Positions 35,035 through 42,647 of a DNA stretch of 64,000 nt are shown one piece after another. Within the stretch, counting starts at the first letter, position 1. Each line of letters begins with the position of its first letter. The notes below the pieces were generated by a model. The model had not been told where the DNA came from. It saw nothing but the letters and a program-made list of their open reading frames with translations, and made no database searches. Both the position numbers and the translations under genes were made by a program. The stretch is from Nitrospirota bacterium. GTDB taxonomy: Bacteria > Nitrospirota > Leptospirillia > Leptospirillales > Leptospirillaceae. Where the stretch lies: NCBI GenBank assembly GCA_027314645.1, contig DAHVAL010000005.1, forward strand, positions 36,419-100,418. Direction: 5' to 3'.

Positions 35035-36444
35035 TTGAAGTTTTACGCCATACGCTTTTTATCTCTTTCTCTCGTGGTGATATCTATCCTTATTTATATT
35101 TTTTTTCTAGACCAGGGCAAGCATCTCGTTTTTGCACAAGATAACTTAACACAGATCATCCCAGACCATCCTCCAGATCGACCTTTTGAATTGACCCTTC
35201 GAAAAGCGCTTAAAATCGCCCTCAGAACCTATCCAGGGCTCGGAGCTGCCCAACAGGGGGTCCTTGCATCCAAAGCGGGGATCGGAGTCGCGCAAAGCCA
35301 GTATTATCCAACGCTCTCAGGCTCCTCCACGTATACGCGGGAAACCGGGAACTTCGGTCCTCAGCCGGGATTCCCATTCACGATTCCAGCATCCCCGGTC
35401 TCCTATGATTTTTATCAAGCCCAGCTCACCCTTTCGGAAACCCTTTTTTCATTCGGTCGAAGGCTCTCACAAGTCAGGCAAAATAAACACCTCTTCAACG
35501 CGAGTCGCAGCCAATATAGTCGAACTCTCCAGGATACGGTTCTCAATGTAGAAAAGGCTTTTTTTGCAGTTCTCAAGGATCAAAAACTGATCCATGTCGA
35601 CAATTTGACGATTGCCGACTATAAGATCCAGGAAAATGTGGCGGAAATCCGCTACAAGGATGGGGTGGCCACTTCCTACGATGTCATGAATGCCAGGGTC
35701 AACCTTTCAAATGCTTTGTTGACAAAGGTGACCGACTCCAACCAGCTCAGGGTGGATCGTCTGTCGCTCGACCGGGCGATGGGAGTGATCTCCAATAGTC
35801 CTTACAGGGTCGTTCCTCTTCCGACCCTTCCGGTGCCTTCCCTGCTCCCCGATAATGCCGTTGCCCTCGCCCTCCATAACCGGCCGGACCTTGCGCAAAT
35901 CACACAACAAGCCTTGGCCCAGAAACAGGTTGTCAAGTTCAATCAGGCCCAATTCTTCCCCACGGTCCAAATGGTCGGAGCTTACAGCTTCGACAGTGAG
36001 TTTTTTCCTCTTGTGTATAACTGGTCCGCAGCGGCCACCGTGACAGTCCCGATCTTTAACGGATTTCAGTTTGTGCATCAGGTCCAGCAATCTCGCGCTC
36101 AAATGAAGCAGACGTTGTTTCAAAGGGAAGACCTTCGTCAGCAGACGATCATTGAAGTGAAGGCTGACATCTACAATATTCGAACCTATCTTCAGAAGAT
36201 TTCCCAGGACAAAGAATTGGTCAAACAAGCGGAACAAAATCTTTATCTGGTCGAAAATCAGTTTCGGGTCGGAACGGGAACCTCTGTGGCCGTGACTCAA
36301 GCAGCACGGGATCTCACGGCGGCCCGAGCCACCTATGTTCGTGACCAAGCCGACCTGGGGGTGGCCATTTCGCAACTCAAACATGATGAAGGGATCAACC
36401 TCGATCCGGTCACCCATCATTTACCCCCCAAGGACCTCCCATGA
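35035..36444 (+). CDS. TolC family outer-membrane efflux protein (copy 2)
   Basis: Second TolC-type channel, 469 residues. I start at TTG 35035, preceded by GGGGAGA, because a signal peptide follows directly (FLSLSLVVISILIYIFFL, cleavage likely near VFAQ). Both OEP repeats are present: LRKALKIALRTYPGLGAAQQ with SQVRQNKHLF and DVMNARVNLSNALL, then ALALHNRPDLAQITQQALAQ with QFRVGTGTSVAVTQAARDL. It shares distinctive segments with copy 1 (ETGNF, YNWS/T.GAT and PIF.GF). It leads the operon divergent from lysR. Confidence 0.9.
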   Translation: MKFYAIRFLSLSLVVISILIYIFFLDQGKHLVFAQDNLTQIIPDHPPDRPFELTLRKALKIALRTYPGLGAAQQGVLASKAGIGVAQSQYYPTLSGSSTYTRETGNFGPQPGFPFTIPASPVSYDFYQAQLTLSETLFSFGRRLSQVRQNKHLFNASRSQYSRTLQDTVLNVEKAFFAVLKDQKLIHVDNLTIADYKIQENVAEIRYKDGVATSYDVMNARVNLSNALLTKVTDSNQLRVDRLSLDRAMGVISNSPYRVVPLPTLPVPSLLPDNAVALALHNRPDLAQITQQALAQKQVVKFNQAQFFPTVQMVGAYSFDSEFFPLVYNWSAAATVTVPIFNGFQFVHQVQQSRAQMKQTLFQREDLRQQTIIEVKADIYNIRTYLQKISQDKELVKQAEQNLYLVENQFRVGTGTSVAVTQAARDLTAARATYVRDQADLGVAISQLKHDEGINLDPVTHHLPPKDLP

Positions 36445-37202
36445 AGGGGAAGATTGGCCTGATGTTATATTCTTTTGGGCTGATATTCGTTTTTTCCACC
36501 GCAGCCTACGCCGAATCTCCCCCCTCCATGCCCGTTCCGCAGTCTCCTGGCCTTCCCCCTGTCAAGGAAACAAACGGAGGAGACGAAACACAGAGATGGC
36601 GTGTTTCGGCAACCTATAGTTTGTATTTGCTACCTGGGGGGGGGCTTTCCAAATATCTTGACCAGGCATTGGGGATTGGGGGAGAGTTATCATGGAGATT
36701 GGGGAACCTCCCCGAGAATGAGGCTAATATTCCATGGAAATCGCATATTCGATTATTGGGAGATTTTTCGTATTTTCAGATGACCCCGGGGCCGACGCTT
36801 GCTGCATCGCTTTCCTCTTCCGGAAGCTTCAATCTTTTCAACTCTAGTTCTTCGAGCCCCACTGGACCCCTTCCAAACTCTGCCAGTATCACCGGATTCA
36901 TTCTTCGGGCGGGGGTGGCATGGGATATTCCGGAGGTGACACCGCTCCCATGGGGCCTTCGCCGGGTGATCGTTCCTTATGTGAGGCTCGACGTTGGGGG
37001 AGTGGATTGGGCGGTGTCCAACATTCCTGGTCTTTCAGGCCACCCGTATGGGGGTCTTTTGGACGCAGGAGCCGGCCTTTCTTTAAATATCCCCGGGTTC
37101 CCCATGGGTGTGTTCGGAGAAATTGATCCCACAGCCATCTCCGCCTCAGGGAATATCATGACGATCGTCCCTATCGTGGCCGGGATCACGGTGAGGTTCT
37201 AA
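36441..37202 (+). CDS. Outer-membrane beta-barrel-like protein, efflux-associated (paralogue 2)
   Basis: A 253-residue exported protein of unknown family. The signal peptide (GLMLYSFGLIFVFSTAAYA) is followed by a Pro-rich linker and a beta-rich domain with amphipathic strands, ending in IMTIVPIVAGITVRF with a C-terminal Phe as in outer-membrane proteins. It is homologous to the protein at 27230-28072 in its last 80 residues (VPYVRLDVGGV, SGHPYGGLLDAG, FPMGVFGEI). Its start overlaps the tolC stop (ATGA), tying the two in translation. A small porin-like or TolC-accessory role is a guess from context. Confidence 0.65.
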   Translation: MKGKIGLMLYSFGLIFVFSTAAYAESPPSMPVPQSPGLPPVKETNGGDETQRWRVSATYSLYLLPGGGLSKYLDQALGIGGELSWRLGNLPENEANIPWKSHIRLLGDFSYFQMTPGPTLAASLSSSGSFNLFNSSSSSPTGPLPNSASITGFILRAGVAWDIPEVTPLPWGLRRVIVPYVRLDVGGVDWAVSNIPGLSGHPYGGLLDAGAGLSLNIPGFPMGVFGEIDPTAISASGNIMTIVPIVAGITVRF

Positions 37203-37240
37203 GACACCCTATCAACACTTATTTATTGATGGAGAGGCGC

Positions 37241-37861
37241 ATGAACGAGAGCAACCCCGAAAAACACGTCGGGCCAGAAAAGTCCGGTCAGAAACTCAAT
37301 ATTCCCCGCTCCTTTCTTATTTTAGGCGGAGGATCGATTCTTGTTATGGCGGGAGTGGTGATTTACACTATCTTTTTCTATCTCACTCTTCCGAATCATC
37401 ATGACCTCGACACTTCAGGACACTCCATTCGGCATGTCCCTCTTCCGGTCCCACCGAACACCTTTCTTCCGTCGGGAGGAGGTAACGCCGTCGATTACTT
37501 TGAGAAGCCCGCCTTTCGGGTAAAGGTGGAAAATCTTGCAAAAACCCGAACGGGATTTGATGCTTCGCTGACTTTGACAGCAAAGACCAACGGTCAGAAT
37601 AATACCGGACTGTCCTTCGCAGTCATCGGGACTCCCCGTTGGGTGGATGCAAACCGGAATTCCGGGGAAGGGAGCGCCTCCCTCTCCACCGGGACCGTCT
37701 TCCGGGATGGAAAGTCCGATTCCTTTAAAATTCATTTTTCCCGGATGCCCACAGGGCCACGCTTTGACCTCTATATCGGGCTGGTTGGAACGCGTGGAAT
37801 CAAAGGCGACCGCTTCCTGATTCACTTCTCCAATTTAACGACCCCGGTTCGTTCTTCCTGA
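37241..37861 (+). CDS. Single-TM periplasmic protein of unknown family
   Basis: A 206-residue protein with a cytoplasmic N-terminus of about 20 polar residues, one TM helix (FLILGGGSILVMAGVVIYTI) and a periplasmic part of about 155 residues that looks beta-rich and Ig-like (FRVKVENLAKTRTGFDASLT, FDLYIGLVGTRGIKGDRFLI). I recognise no domain; it lacks the lipoyl and hairpin parts of a membrane fusion protein. ATG 37241 is preferred because GGAGAGG precedes it; ATG 37229 is possible. It overlaps the ABC ATPase start by one base and sits where an adaptor gene would be expected. Confidence 0.65.
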   Translation: MNESNPEKHVGPEKSGQKLNIPRSFLILGGGSILVMAGVVIYTIFFYLTLPNHHDLDTSGHSIRHVPLPVPPNTFLPSGGGNAVDYFEKPAFRVKVENLAKTRTGFDASLTLTAKTNGQNNTGLSFAVIGTPRWVDANRNSGEGSASLSTGTVFRDGKSDSFKIHFSRMPTGPRFDLYIGLVGTRGIKGDRFLIHFSNLTTPVRSS

Positions 37862-38619
37862 TGGACAATTCAAGCCAAGAAATTCTGGTGGCCCGAGAAG
37901 TTTCCAAACGTTATGACGTCGAATCACCATGGGCGGTCGACAAAGTCACCCTTTCTCTCGGAAAAGGGGAAGTTGTCTCGATCGTCGGTCCGAATGGAGC
38001 GGGTAAGTCGACACTTATCCAAATGATGCTTGGATTGCTCGTTCCCGACTCAGGAGAAATACACATTTTCGGGACCAATGTTGCGACGCACCGACGCCTC
38101 GTGTCTCACAGGATCAACTATGCATCGACGGATCTCAGTCTCCCGTATTCTCTGACGGTTCGAGAAAATCTTATGGCGTATGGTCTCATTTACAATCTCA
38201 CACACATTCGAAGGCGGATCGACAGTCTCTTGGAACTCATGGGGCTCGAGAAATTCGCCTCGATTCAAGTCGGTCGCCTTTCGACAGGACAAGTGGCCCG
38301 CATGGGAATCGCCAAAGCCTTAATCAACGATCCGGACCTTCTCTTTCTTGACGAACCAACCGCGACCTTGGATCCTGAAGTTTCTGCCCAGTTGCGGCAG
38401 ACTCTCAAAGGAATGGTTCAGGAGAGGGGGATGACTCTTCTTTACACCTCCCACAATATGAGGGAGGTCGAGCGATTTTCCGACCGTCTTTACCTGATGC
38501 ATAGAGGCCGCCTCGTTGCGGAAGGGACCGTTCCGGTTCTCATAAAACGGTTTGACACGGAAGATCTTGAAGCCCTTTTCCTTCGGATGGTGGGGCAGGA
38601 GGGAAATTTAGATGGATAA
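37861..38619 (+). CDS. ABC-2 type transporter ATP-binding protein
   Basis: ATPase subunit of an exporter, 252 residues. Walker A is GPNGAGKST, Walker B LLFLDEPTATLD, and the H-loop histidine is in LLYTSHNM. The signature is LSTGQ rather than LSGGQ, and the usual Q-loop glutamine is replaced (INYASTDLSLPYSLTVREN), features I associate with a divergent ABC-2 subgroup. It pairs with the permease that overlaps its last eight bases. The substrate is unknown; linkage to tolC suggests export across the envelope. Confidence 0.9.
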   Translation: MDNSSQEILVAREVSKRYDVESPWAVDKVTLSLGKGEVVSIVGPNGAGKSTLIQMMLGLLVPDSGEIHIFGTNVATHRRLVSHRINYASTDLSLPYSLTVRENLMAYGLIYNLTHIRRRIDSLLELMGLEKFASIQVGRLSTGQVARMGIAKALINDPDLLFLDEPTATLDPEVSAQLRQTLKGMVQERGMTLLYTSHNMREVERFSDRLYLMHRGRLVAEGTVPVLIKRFDTEDLEALFLRMVGQEGNLDG

Positions 38620-39433
38620 CACCTCTCGACACGTTCCCCTTCTTGCATGGAGACCGATCGTCGGAATCCTTTATCGCCAAATTGTTCTCTACCGACGCTC
38701 CCTGCCACGGTGGATGGAAATTTTTTACTGGCCCCTTCTCGATCTTCTCGTCTGGGGATTTTTGACGCTCTACCTGAAGAAAATGCCCTCTTTCATGCCT
38801 TCCGCCGTCACATCCCTTCTTGGAGCATTGCTTCTTTGGGACCTGCTTTACCGTGCCCAGCAAGGGATATCAGTGATGTTTCTCGAGGAGATATGGTCAA
38901 GGAACCTCGTTCACCTCCTTGTGGCTCCCGTCACTCCGTTCCACATCATCGGCGGAGCCATCCTCTCGAGCGTTGCCAAAGTTCTCCTTTCCTCTTCCGT
39001 CGCCGCAACAATCGCCTACTTCCTTTTTTCGTTTCGGATATTCTCTTTGGGGCTTGATCTCCTCTTTTTCGTGCTGTCACTTTTGATGATGGGGTGGGCT
39101 CTGGGGATTTTGACCACTGCCGTCATCCTAAGATTCGGGCAGGAGGCGGAGGTCCTGGCATGGGGAGTCATTTTTCTCTTTCAGCCATTTTCGGCGGTAT
39201 TCAATCCTGTAGCGGTGCTCCCTCCGATCGCGGCGAAAATAACGTATTTCGTTCCGGCTTCCTATGTGTTCGAGGGGATGAGAAGTGTCCTCATCCATGG
39301 GTTCCTTCCTCTTCGAGATCTCTTCATGGCATTTATGCTTGATTTTTGTTATGTGATCGTGGCACTGATCGTGTATGTTCGAGTCATCAATCGATCTCGG
39401 CAAAAAGGATTCCACCTCAAGCTTGGAGCCTGA
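38612..39433 (+). CDS. ABC-2 type transporter permease
   Basis: A 273-residue integral membrane protein with six predicted helices, including MEIFYWPLLDLLVWGFLTLY, VAATIAYFLFSFRIF and LLFFVLSLLMMGWALGILTT. The motif FQPFSAVFNPVAVLPP with YFVPASYVFEGMR is typical of ABC-2 permeases. Its start lies inside the ATPase gene, so the pair is coupled. Homologues export polysaccharides, drugs or lipids; nothing here decides among them. Confidence 0.88.
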   Translation: MDNTSRHVPLLAWRPIVGILYRQIVLYRRSLPRWMEIFYWPLLDLLVWGFLTLYLKKMPSFMPSAVTSLLGALLLWDLLYRAQQGISVMFLEEIWSRNLVHLLVAPVTPFHIIGGAILSSVAKVLLSSSVAATIAYFLFSFRIFSLGLDLLFFVLSLLMMGWALGILTTAVILRFGQEAEVLAWGVIFLFQPFSAVFNPVAVLPPIAAKITYFVPASYVFEGMRSVLIHGFLPLRDLFMAFMLDFCYVIVALIVYVRVINRSRQKGFHLKLGA

Positions 39434-39497
39434 TCGGGAAGATTTTTCTGGTCAACGGATGTTTGACTCCTCGTTCTAGCCGGAAGGATAATGAAAC

Positions 39498-40232
39498 ATG
39501 GCGAAACGTCCCGTTATAGAAACTCACATCGAAGCCATTATTCAAGAAACTCCCCGGGTTTCCACTTTCAGGCTCAAACTTCCCAAAGAGTCCGATTTTT
39601 TCTTTAAAGCCGGACAATTCGTAATGGCTTCCATCCCGGACTTCATAAATGAAAGGGACCGGCCCGTCAGAAGGGCTTATTCCATCTCCTCCTCACCACT
39701 GGATCTTGAAAGGAATTATCTCGAACTCACCATTACACGGGTAGGAGAGGGGGGATACTTCTCCAATCGAATCCATTCCTCGAAAGAAGGGGATCTGGTT
39801 CAAATCGAGGGTCCCTACGGAAACGCCTTTACCTTAAAGGAGGAGAATCCATCCCCGCACTTATTTATTGGGGCTGGGAGCGGTATTGCACCCCTTCGTG
39901 CCATGATCCGCACTCTTCTTGGAGAGGTCTCTCCTCCAAAGATCAACGTGATCTATGGATTTAGAAAGACGGAAGACTTCATATTCGAACAGGAGTTTCT
40001 CACGTACAAAGAATCCAACGCGGGATTTTCGATGACCGTCATCCATTCCCGTCCGGAACCAGGGTGGAATGGGCTATCCGGAAGGGTCCCCGACGTTCTG
40101 CCAACGCTTTTGCCTCGATACAAGGGGGAGGTGACCTACATTTGTGGTCATCCGGAAATGGTTTCTGGGACAGTGAGCTACTTGAAGAGCGCCGGATATC
40201 CTGAAGAATCGGTGCATAAGGAGCAATGGTAA
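39498..40232 (+). CDS. Ferredoxin-NADP reductase-like FAD/NAD-binding oxidoreductase
   Basis: A 244-residue flavoprotein with the FNR fold and no fused iron-sulfur domain. FAD-binding motif RAYSISSSP near residue 58 and GGYFSNRI; NAD(P)-binding FIGAGSGIAPLRAM near residue 123 and YICGHPEMV near the C-terminus. The physiological acceptor (ferredoxin, flavodoxin or other) is not evident. It has its own GAAGGA site and a weak TTGACT/GATAAT pair just upstream (39463 onward), so it may be transcribed separately from the ABC genes. It overlaps the next gene by seven bases. Confidence 0.85.
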   Translation: MAKRPVIETHIEAIIQETPRVSTFRLKLPKESDFFFKAGQFVMASIPDFINERDRPVRRAYSISSSPLDLERNYLELTITRVGEGGYFSNRIHSSKEGDLVQIEGPYGNAFTLKEENPSPHLFIGAGSGIAPLRAMIRTLLGEVSPPKINVIYGFRKTEDFIFEQEFLTYKESNAGFSMTVIHSRPEPGWNGLSGRVPDVLPTLLPRYKGEVTYICGHPEMVSGTVSYLKSAGYPEESVHKEQW

Positions 40233-41284
40233 GACCCTTTTGGAGGTCCTCCAGAACGTCAATGACTGACAATCCCTTTACTCCCCTTGAAGACCCTTCG
40301 CAGGTCAAGCCTTCGCCTCCATCCAATAAAAATTGGCGATGGACGGCCGGGGCCATTATGGTCCTGATCGGTCTTGTTCCGCTCCTTGTTTTGCTCGTTT
40401 TTTACTATAGAGGAGTCGCGGTGACCTATTACATGACCCGCAATCCCCTCCAACCTTCATCTCTCAGAATGGCGCGCTCCATCGAAACCGTCCTCATTGG
40501 AAACATGCGCGACTTGTCTGCCGTCGCTGAAACGATCCACTGGACAGGACGCACTCCCCCGTCCGCGGAACAGATCCGCAAGTTACTTGGAAAATCGATT
40601 CAGGGAGGGGATTTGTCCAATTTTTCGGGGTTGGTTGTGATTGATCGCCAAGAAAAAATTGTCGCCCGAATGGATCGAAGAGACATCGACCCCTTCGTCG
40701 ACCACGCGCGATCGATGGCGCTGGATTTGTTTGCGACTGGAGGGCAGGCCGAGTTTTTTCCCATTGTCGTCCCTGCATCCTCCTCCTCTTCCGTTTACCT
40801 GATGGTTGCGGTCCCGACATCGGCCAAATCGAAAAATTCTGGCGGGGTCCTTGCTGGACTGATGAACCTCTCCAGGCTTTTGAAACCCGCAATGCCGGCC
40901 CCGAGAATTCACGGGACTCCGGGACGCTCCTACCTTTTGTCCGGAGACGGAGTTATTTTGGCGACATCCGACTCCAGGATGATCGGAAAAAATTTTCTCA
41001 CCCAAAATAGAAGTGAGGTGCTCAAAAGATTCAATTCCGGAAAATCCGGGTCCTTTTCCGAGGTGGTCGGAGGAACCCCAAATCGGTACGGATCGACGCT
41101 TCTGGGAAAAATTACGGGATTGGCGCCTTTTCCCTGGATTGCTGTTCTTGAAGCTCCAAAAGCGGCGATCGATCAAGAAGTGTCCCGGGCACGCCTCAAT
41201 ATGAATCTGATCGTCTTTCTTCTCGTTCCCGCCTTTATCATCATTATTTTCCTAATTCTTTACAAAAGTCTCCGCTCCTCATAA
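40226..41284 (+). CDS. Membrane protein with periplasmic Cache-like sensor domain only
   Basis: A protein of up to 352 residues with TM1 (GAIMVLIGLVPLLVLLVFYY), a periplasmic domain of about 260 residues, and TM2 at the very C-terminus (LIVFLLVPAFIIIIFLILY), ending in KSLRSS. The periplasmic part looks like a double Cache fold: early LIGNMRDLSAVAETIHWTG, central GLVVIDRQEKIVARMDR, distal YLLSGDGVILATSDSRMIGK and ITGLAPFPWIAVLEAP. No HAMP, kinase, methyl-accepting or GGDEF domain follows. ATG 40262 is an alternative start. It is linked to the reductase by overlap; its partner is unknown. Confidence 0.7.
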   Translation: MVRPFWRSSRTSMTDNPFTPLEDPSQVKPSPPSNKNWRWTAGAIMVLIGLVPLLVLLVFYYRGVAVTYYMTRNPLQPSSLRMARSIETVLIGNMRDLSAVAETIHWTGRTPPSAEQIRKLLGKSIQGGDLSNFSGLVVIDRQEKIVARMDRRDIDPFVDHARSMALDLFATGGQAEFFPIVVPASSSSSVYLMVAVPTSAKSKNSGGVLAGLMNLSRLLKPAMPAPRIHGTPGRSYLLSGDGVILATSDSRMIGKNFLTQNRSEVLKRFNSGKSGSFSEVVGGTPNRYGSTLLGKITGLAPFPWIAVLEAPKAAIDQEVSRARLNMNLIVFLLVPAFIIIIFLILYKSLRSS

Positions 41285-41324
41285 ACAATTAAGATAAGAT
41301 GAGAAATGGTTTCTTTAATTGTTT
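41283..41324 (+). other. AT-rich inverted repeat after the Cache gene
   Basis: AAACAATTAA (41283-41292) and TTAATTGTTT (41315-41324) are perfect inverted 10-mers with a 22-base loop, straddling the stop codon of the Cache gene. An AT-only stem of this kind would be a weak terminator, so its role is unclear. Confidence 0.35.
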
Positions 41325-41377
41325 TACAGTTTAACGATAGAATGATATTAAAAGAAAAAATGCAAATCTCAATTTTC

Positions 41378-41406
41378 TTGACACCTGACTTATTCATTGG
41401 TAGTAT
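41378..41406 (+). promoter_or_regulatory. Sigma-70 promoter of the PG-binding protein gene
   Basis: TTGACA (41378-41383, perfect -35) and TAGTAT (41401-41406, four of six to TATAAT) with the ideal 17-base spacer. Transcription would begin near 41413, leaving an untranslated leader of about 220 bases before ATG 41634. Confidence 0.7.
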
Positions 41407-41457
41407 TCGGAGAGCTGGAACTGGCCGGGTGGTTCAAATTTTCCAATAACACGGAGC

Positions 41458-41592
41458 TTTTTGCCCTCTCTTGAAAATTTTGATATAAGATTTTCAAGAG
41501 AGGGCGAAAACTTTGAATCCCTGGAGCGGATTCCGATCCCCGCCAATATATGGAGGGGTTGGGTCACTGGTAAAACGCCGAGTTTTCCAGTG
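41458..41592 (+). ncRNA. Structured 5' leader with three hairpins (candidate cis-regulatory RNA)
   Basis: Hairpin 1: GCCCTCTCTTGAAAAT (41463-41478) pairs perfectly with 41490-41505 around an 11-base loop, and the stem extends outward to 41458 and 41510 with one G-U pair, giving about 21 pairs. Hairpin 2: GAATCC (41515-41520) with GGATTC (41528-41533). Hairpin 3: CACTGG-T-AAAAC (41565-41576) with GTTTTCCAGTG (41582-41592), one bulge. None is followed by a T run, so these are not terminators. I know no RNA family with this layout. Confidence 0.5.
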
Positions 41593-41633
41593 TTCGAAAT
41601 GGCCATTCGGCATAAAAGGAGGTGATTCCAACG

Positions 41634-42005
41634 ATGAAATCAGAAAAAATGAAAGTCTTCGCGACGGTTGGGTCCATCTTGACCGGTTTAGTCCTTTCTT
41701 CTGCAGTCATTCTTCTTCCCGTTCAGGGCGCAATTGCGGACAATGCAGCTCCTAAAGCCGCTCCCAAAGCCGCTGCGAAGGCACCAGCCAAGAAGCACAT
41801 GAAGAAGGCTATGAAAAAGCATCATGCGCCTTCTGCTGAATGGAAGAAGGTTCAGAACGCTCTCATCGCTAAGGGAGCAAAGATCAAGGCTGATGGCTAT
41901 CCTGGTCGTGCGACCAAAAAAGCCATTTTAGACTTCCAGAAAAAGAACAAGCTTAAGACGACTGGAAAGCTTGACCCGGCCACCAAAAAGGCTCTTGGCA
42001 TTTAA
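41634..42005 (+). CDS. Secreted Lys/Ala-rich peptidoglycan-binding protein
   Basis: A 123-residue exported basic protein. The signal peptide (VFATVGSILTGLVLSSAVIL, likely cut near AIADNA) is followed by an Ala/Pro/Lys linker (AAPKAAPKAAAKAPAKKHMK) and a C-terminal PG_binding_1-type domain of about 60 residues (ALIAKGAKIKADGYPGRATK, then LKTTGKLDPATKKALGI). It probably sits in the periplasm or cell wall. An unusually strong AAAAGGAGG site (41615-41622) precedes ATG 41634 by 11 bases. It has its own promoter, structured leader and terminator, suggesting high, controlled expression. Confidence 0.82.
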   Translation: MKSEKMKVFATVGSILTGLVLSSAVILLPVQGAIADNAAPKAAPKAAAKAPAKKHMKKAMKKHHAPSAEWKKVQNALIAKGAKIKADGYPGRATKKAILDFQKKNKLKTTGKLDPATKKALGI

Positions 42006-42031
42006 GCTGTTCTTGTCAGTCGGCTTTTTTG

Positions 42032-42060
42032 AAGAGGGACTTCGGTCCCTCTTTTTTTTT
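42032..42060 (+). terminator. Rho-independent terminator of the PG-binding protein gene
   Basis: Perfect stem AAGAGGGAC / GTCCCTCTT with a TTCG tetraloop, followed by a run of about nine T. It lies 27 bases after the stop codon and 15 bases before rsmD. Confidence 0.94.
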
Positions 42061-42074
42061 GAGGATTCCCCCCC

Positions 42075-42647
42075 ATGATTCGAATCCAGTCGGGACGTCT
42101 TAAAGGAAAATCCCTCCCTCTTCCCGATCCTAAGCTTGTTCGTCCCACCAGTTCCAAAGTCCGGACCGCCATCTTGAACATTCTGCAAAAAGATATAGCG
42201 GGCTCAGTATTTTGGGATCTTTGTGCCGGGTCAGGAGCGATGGGGATTGAAGCCTACTCCCGAGGGGCTTCCCATGTCCTCTTTATGGATAAGAATCCTT
42301 TTCTTATCAAAAATCTTGAACATTGGATTTATCAAGAGATTCCCCAGCACGCCAGGCATTTTTCCTTTATGGCGGGCGACGCATCCAAAATCTCTCAATC
42401 TCGAGGCAGTGTCTTGCCGCCCGCCATCATTTTCTTGGATCCTCCTTACCAATATGCCAATTGGGCGGATCTCTTGAATGGAGTAGCCAAAAATGATATA
42501 TTGGGAGCCAATTTCCTGCTCGTTTTAGAATATCACCACAAGGATATCCTCCCATGGGAGGAACTCCCTGATTGGGGTTGTAAGATATTGTCTCACCACA
42601 TTTATGGGGAAACCGGCGTGAGTCTCCTCGTTCCATCGGTCCGATGA
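42075..42647 (+). CDS. rsmD: 16S rRNA (guanine966-N2)-methyltransferase
   Basis: RsmD family enzyme methylating 16S rRNA. Seen: IQSGRLKGKSLPLP and RPTSSKVRTAILNIL at the N-terminus, SAM motif FWDLCAGSGAMGIEA, and catalytic DPPY in FLDPPYQYA. It has 190 residues. Its stop overlaps the coaD start (ATGA); rsmD-coaD is a widespread pair. The preceding terminator separates it from the upstream unit. Confidence 0.93.
   Translation: MIRIQSGRLKGKSLPLPDPKLVRPTSSKVRTAILNILQKDIAGSVFWDLCAGSGAMGIEAYSRGASHVLFMDKNPFLIKNLEHWIYQEIPQHARHFSFMAGDASKISQSRGSVLPPAIIFLDPPYQYANWADLLNGVAKNDILGANFLLVLEYHHKDILPWEELPDWGCKILSHHIYGETGVSLLVPSVR

Noticed and set aside
41458..41510. Large inverted repeat considered as a terminator or a MITE end pair
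   Set aside because: It has no T run on either strand and no target-site duplication, and it lies within the leader downstream of a good promoter, so a leader RNA structure is the better reading.
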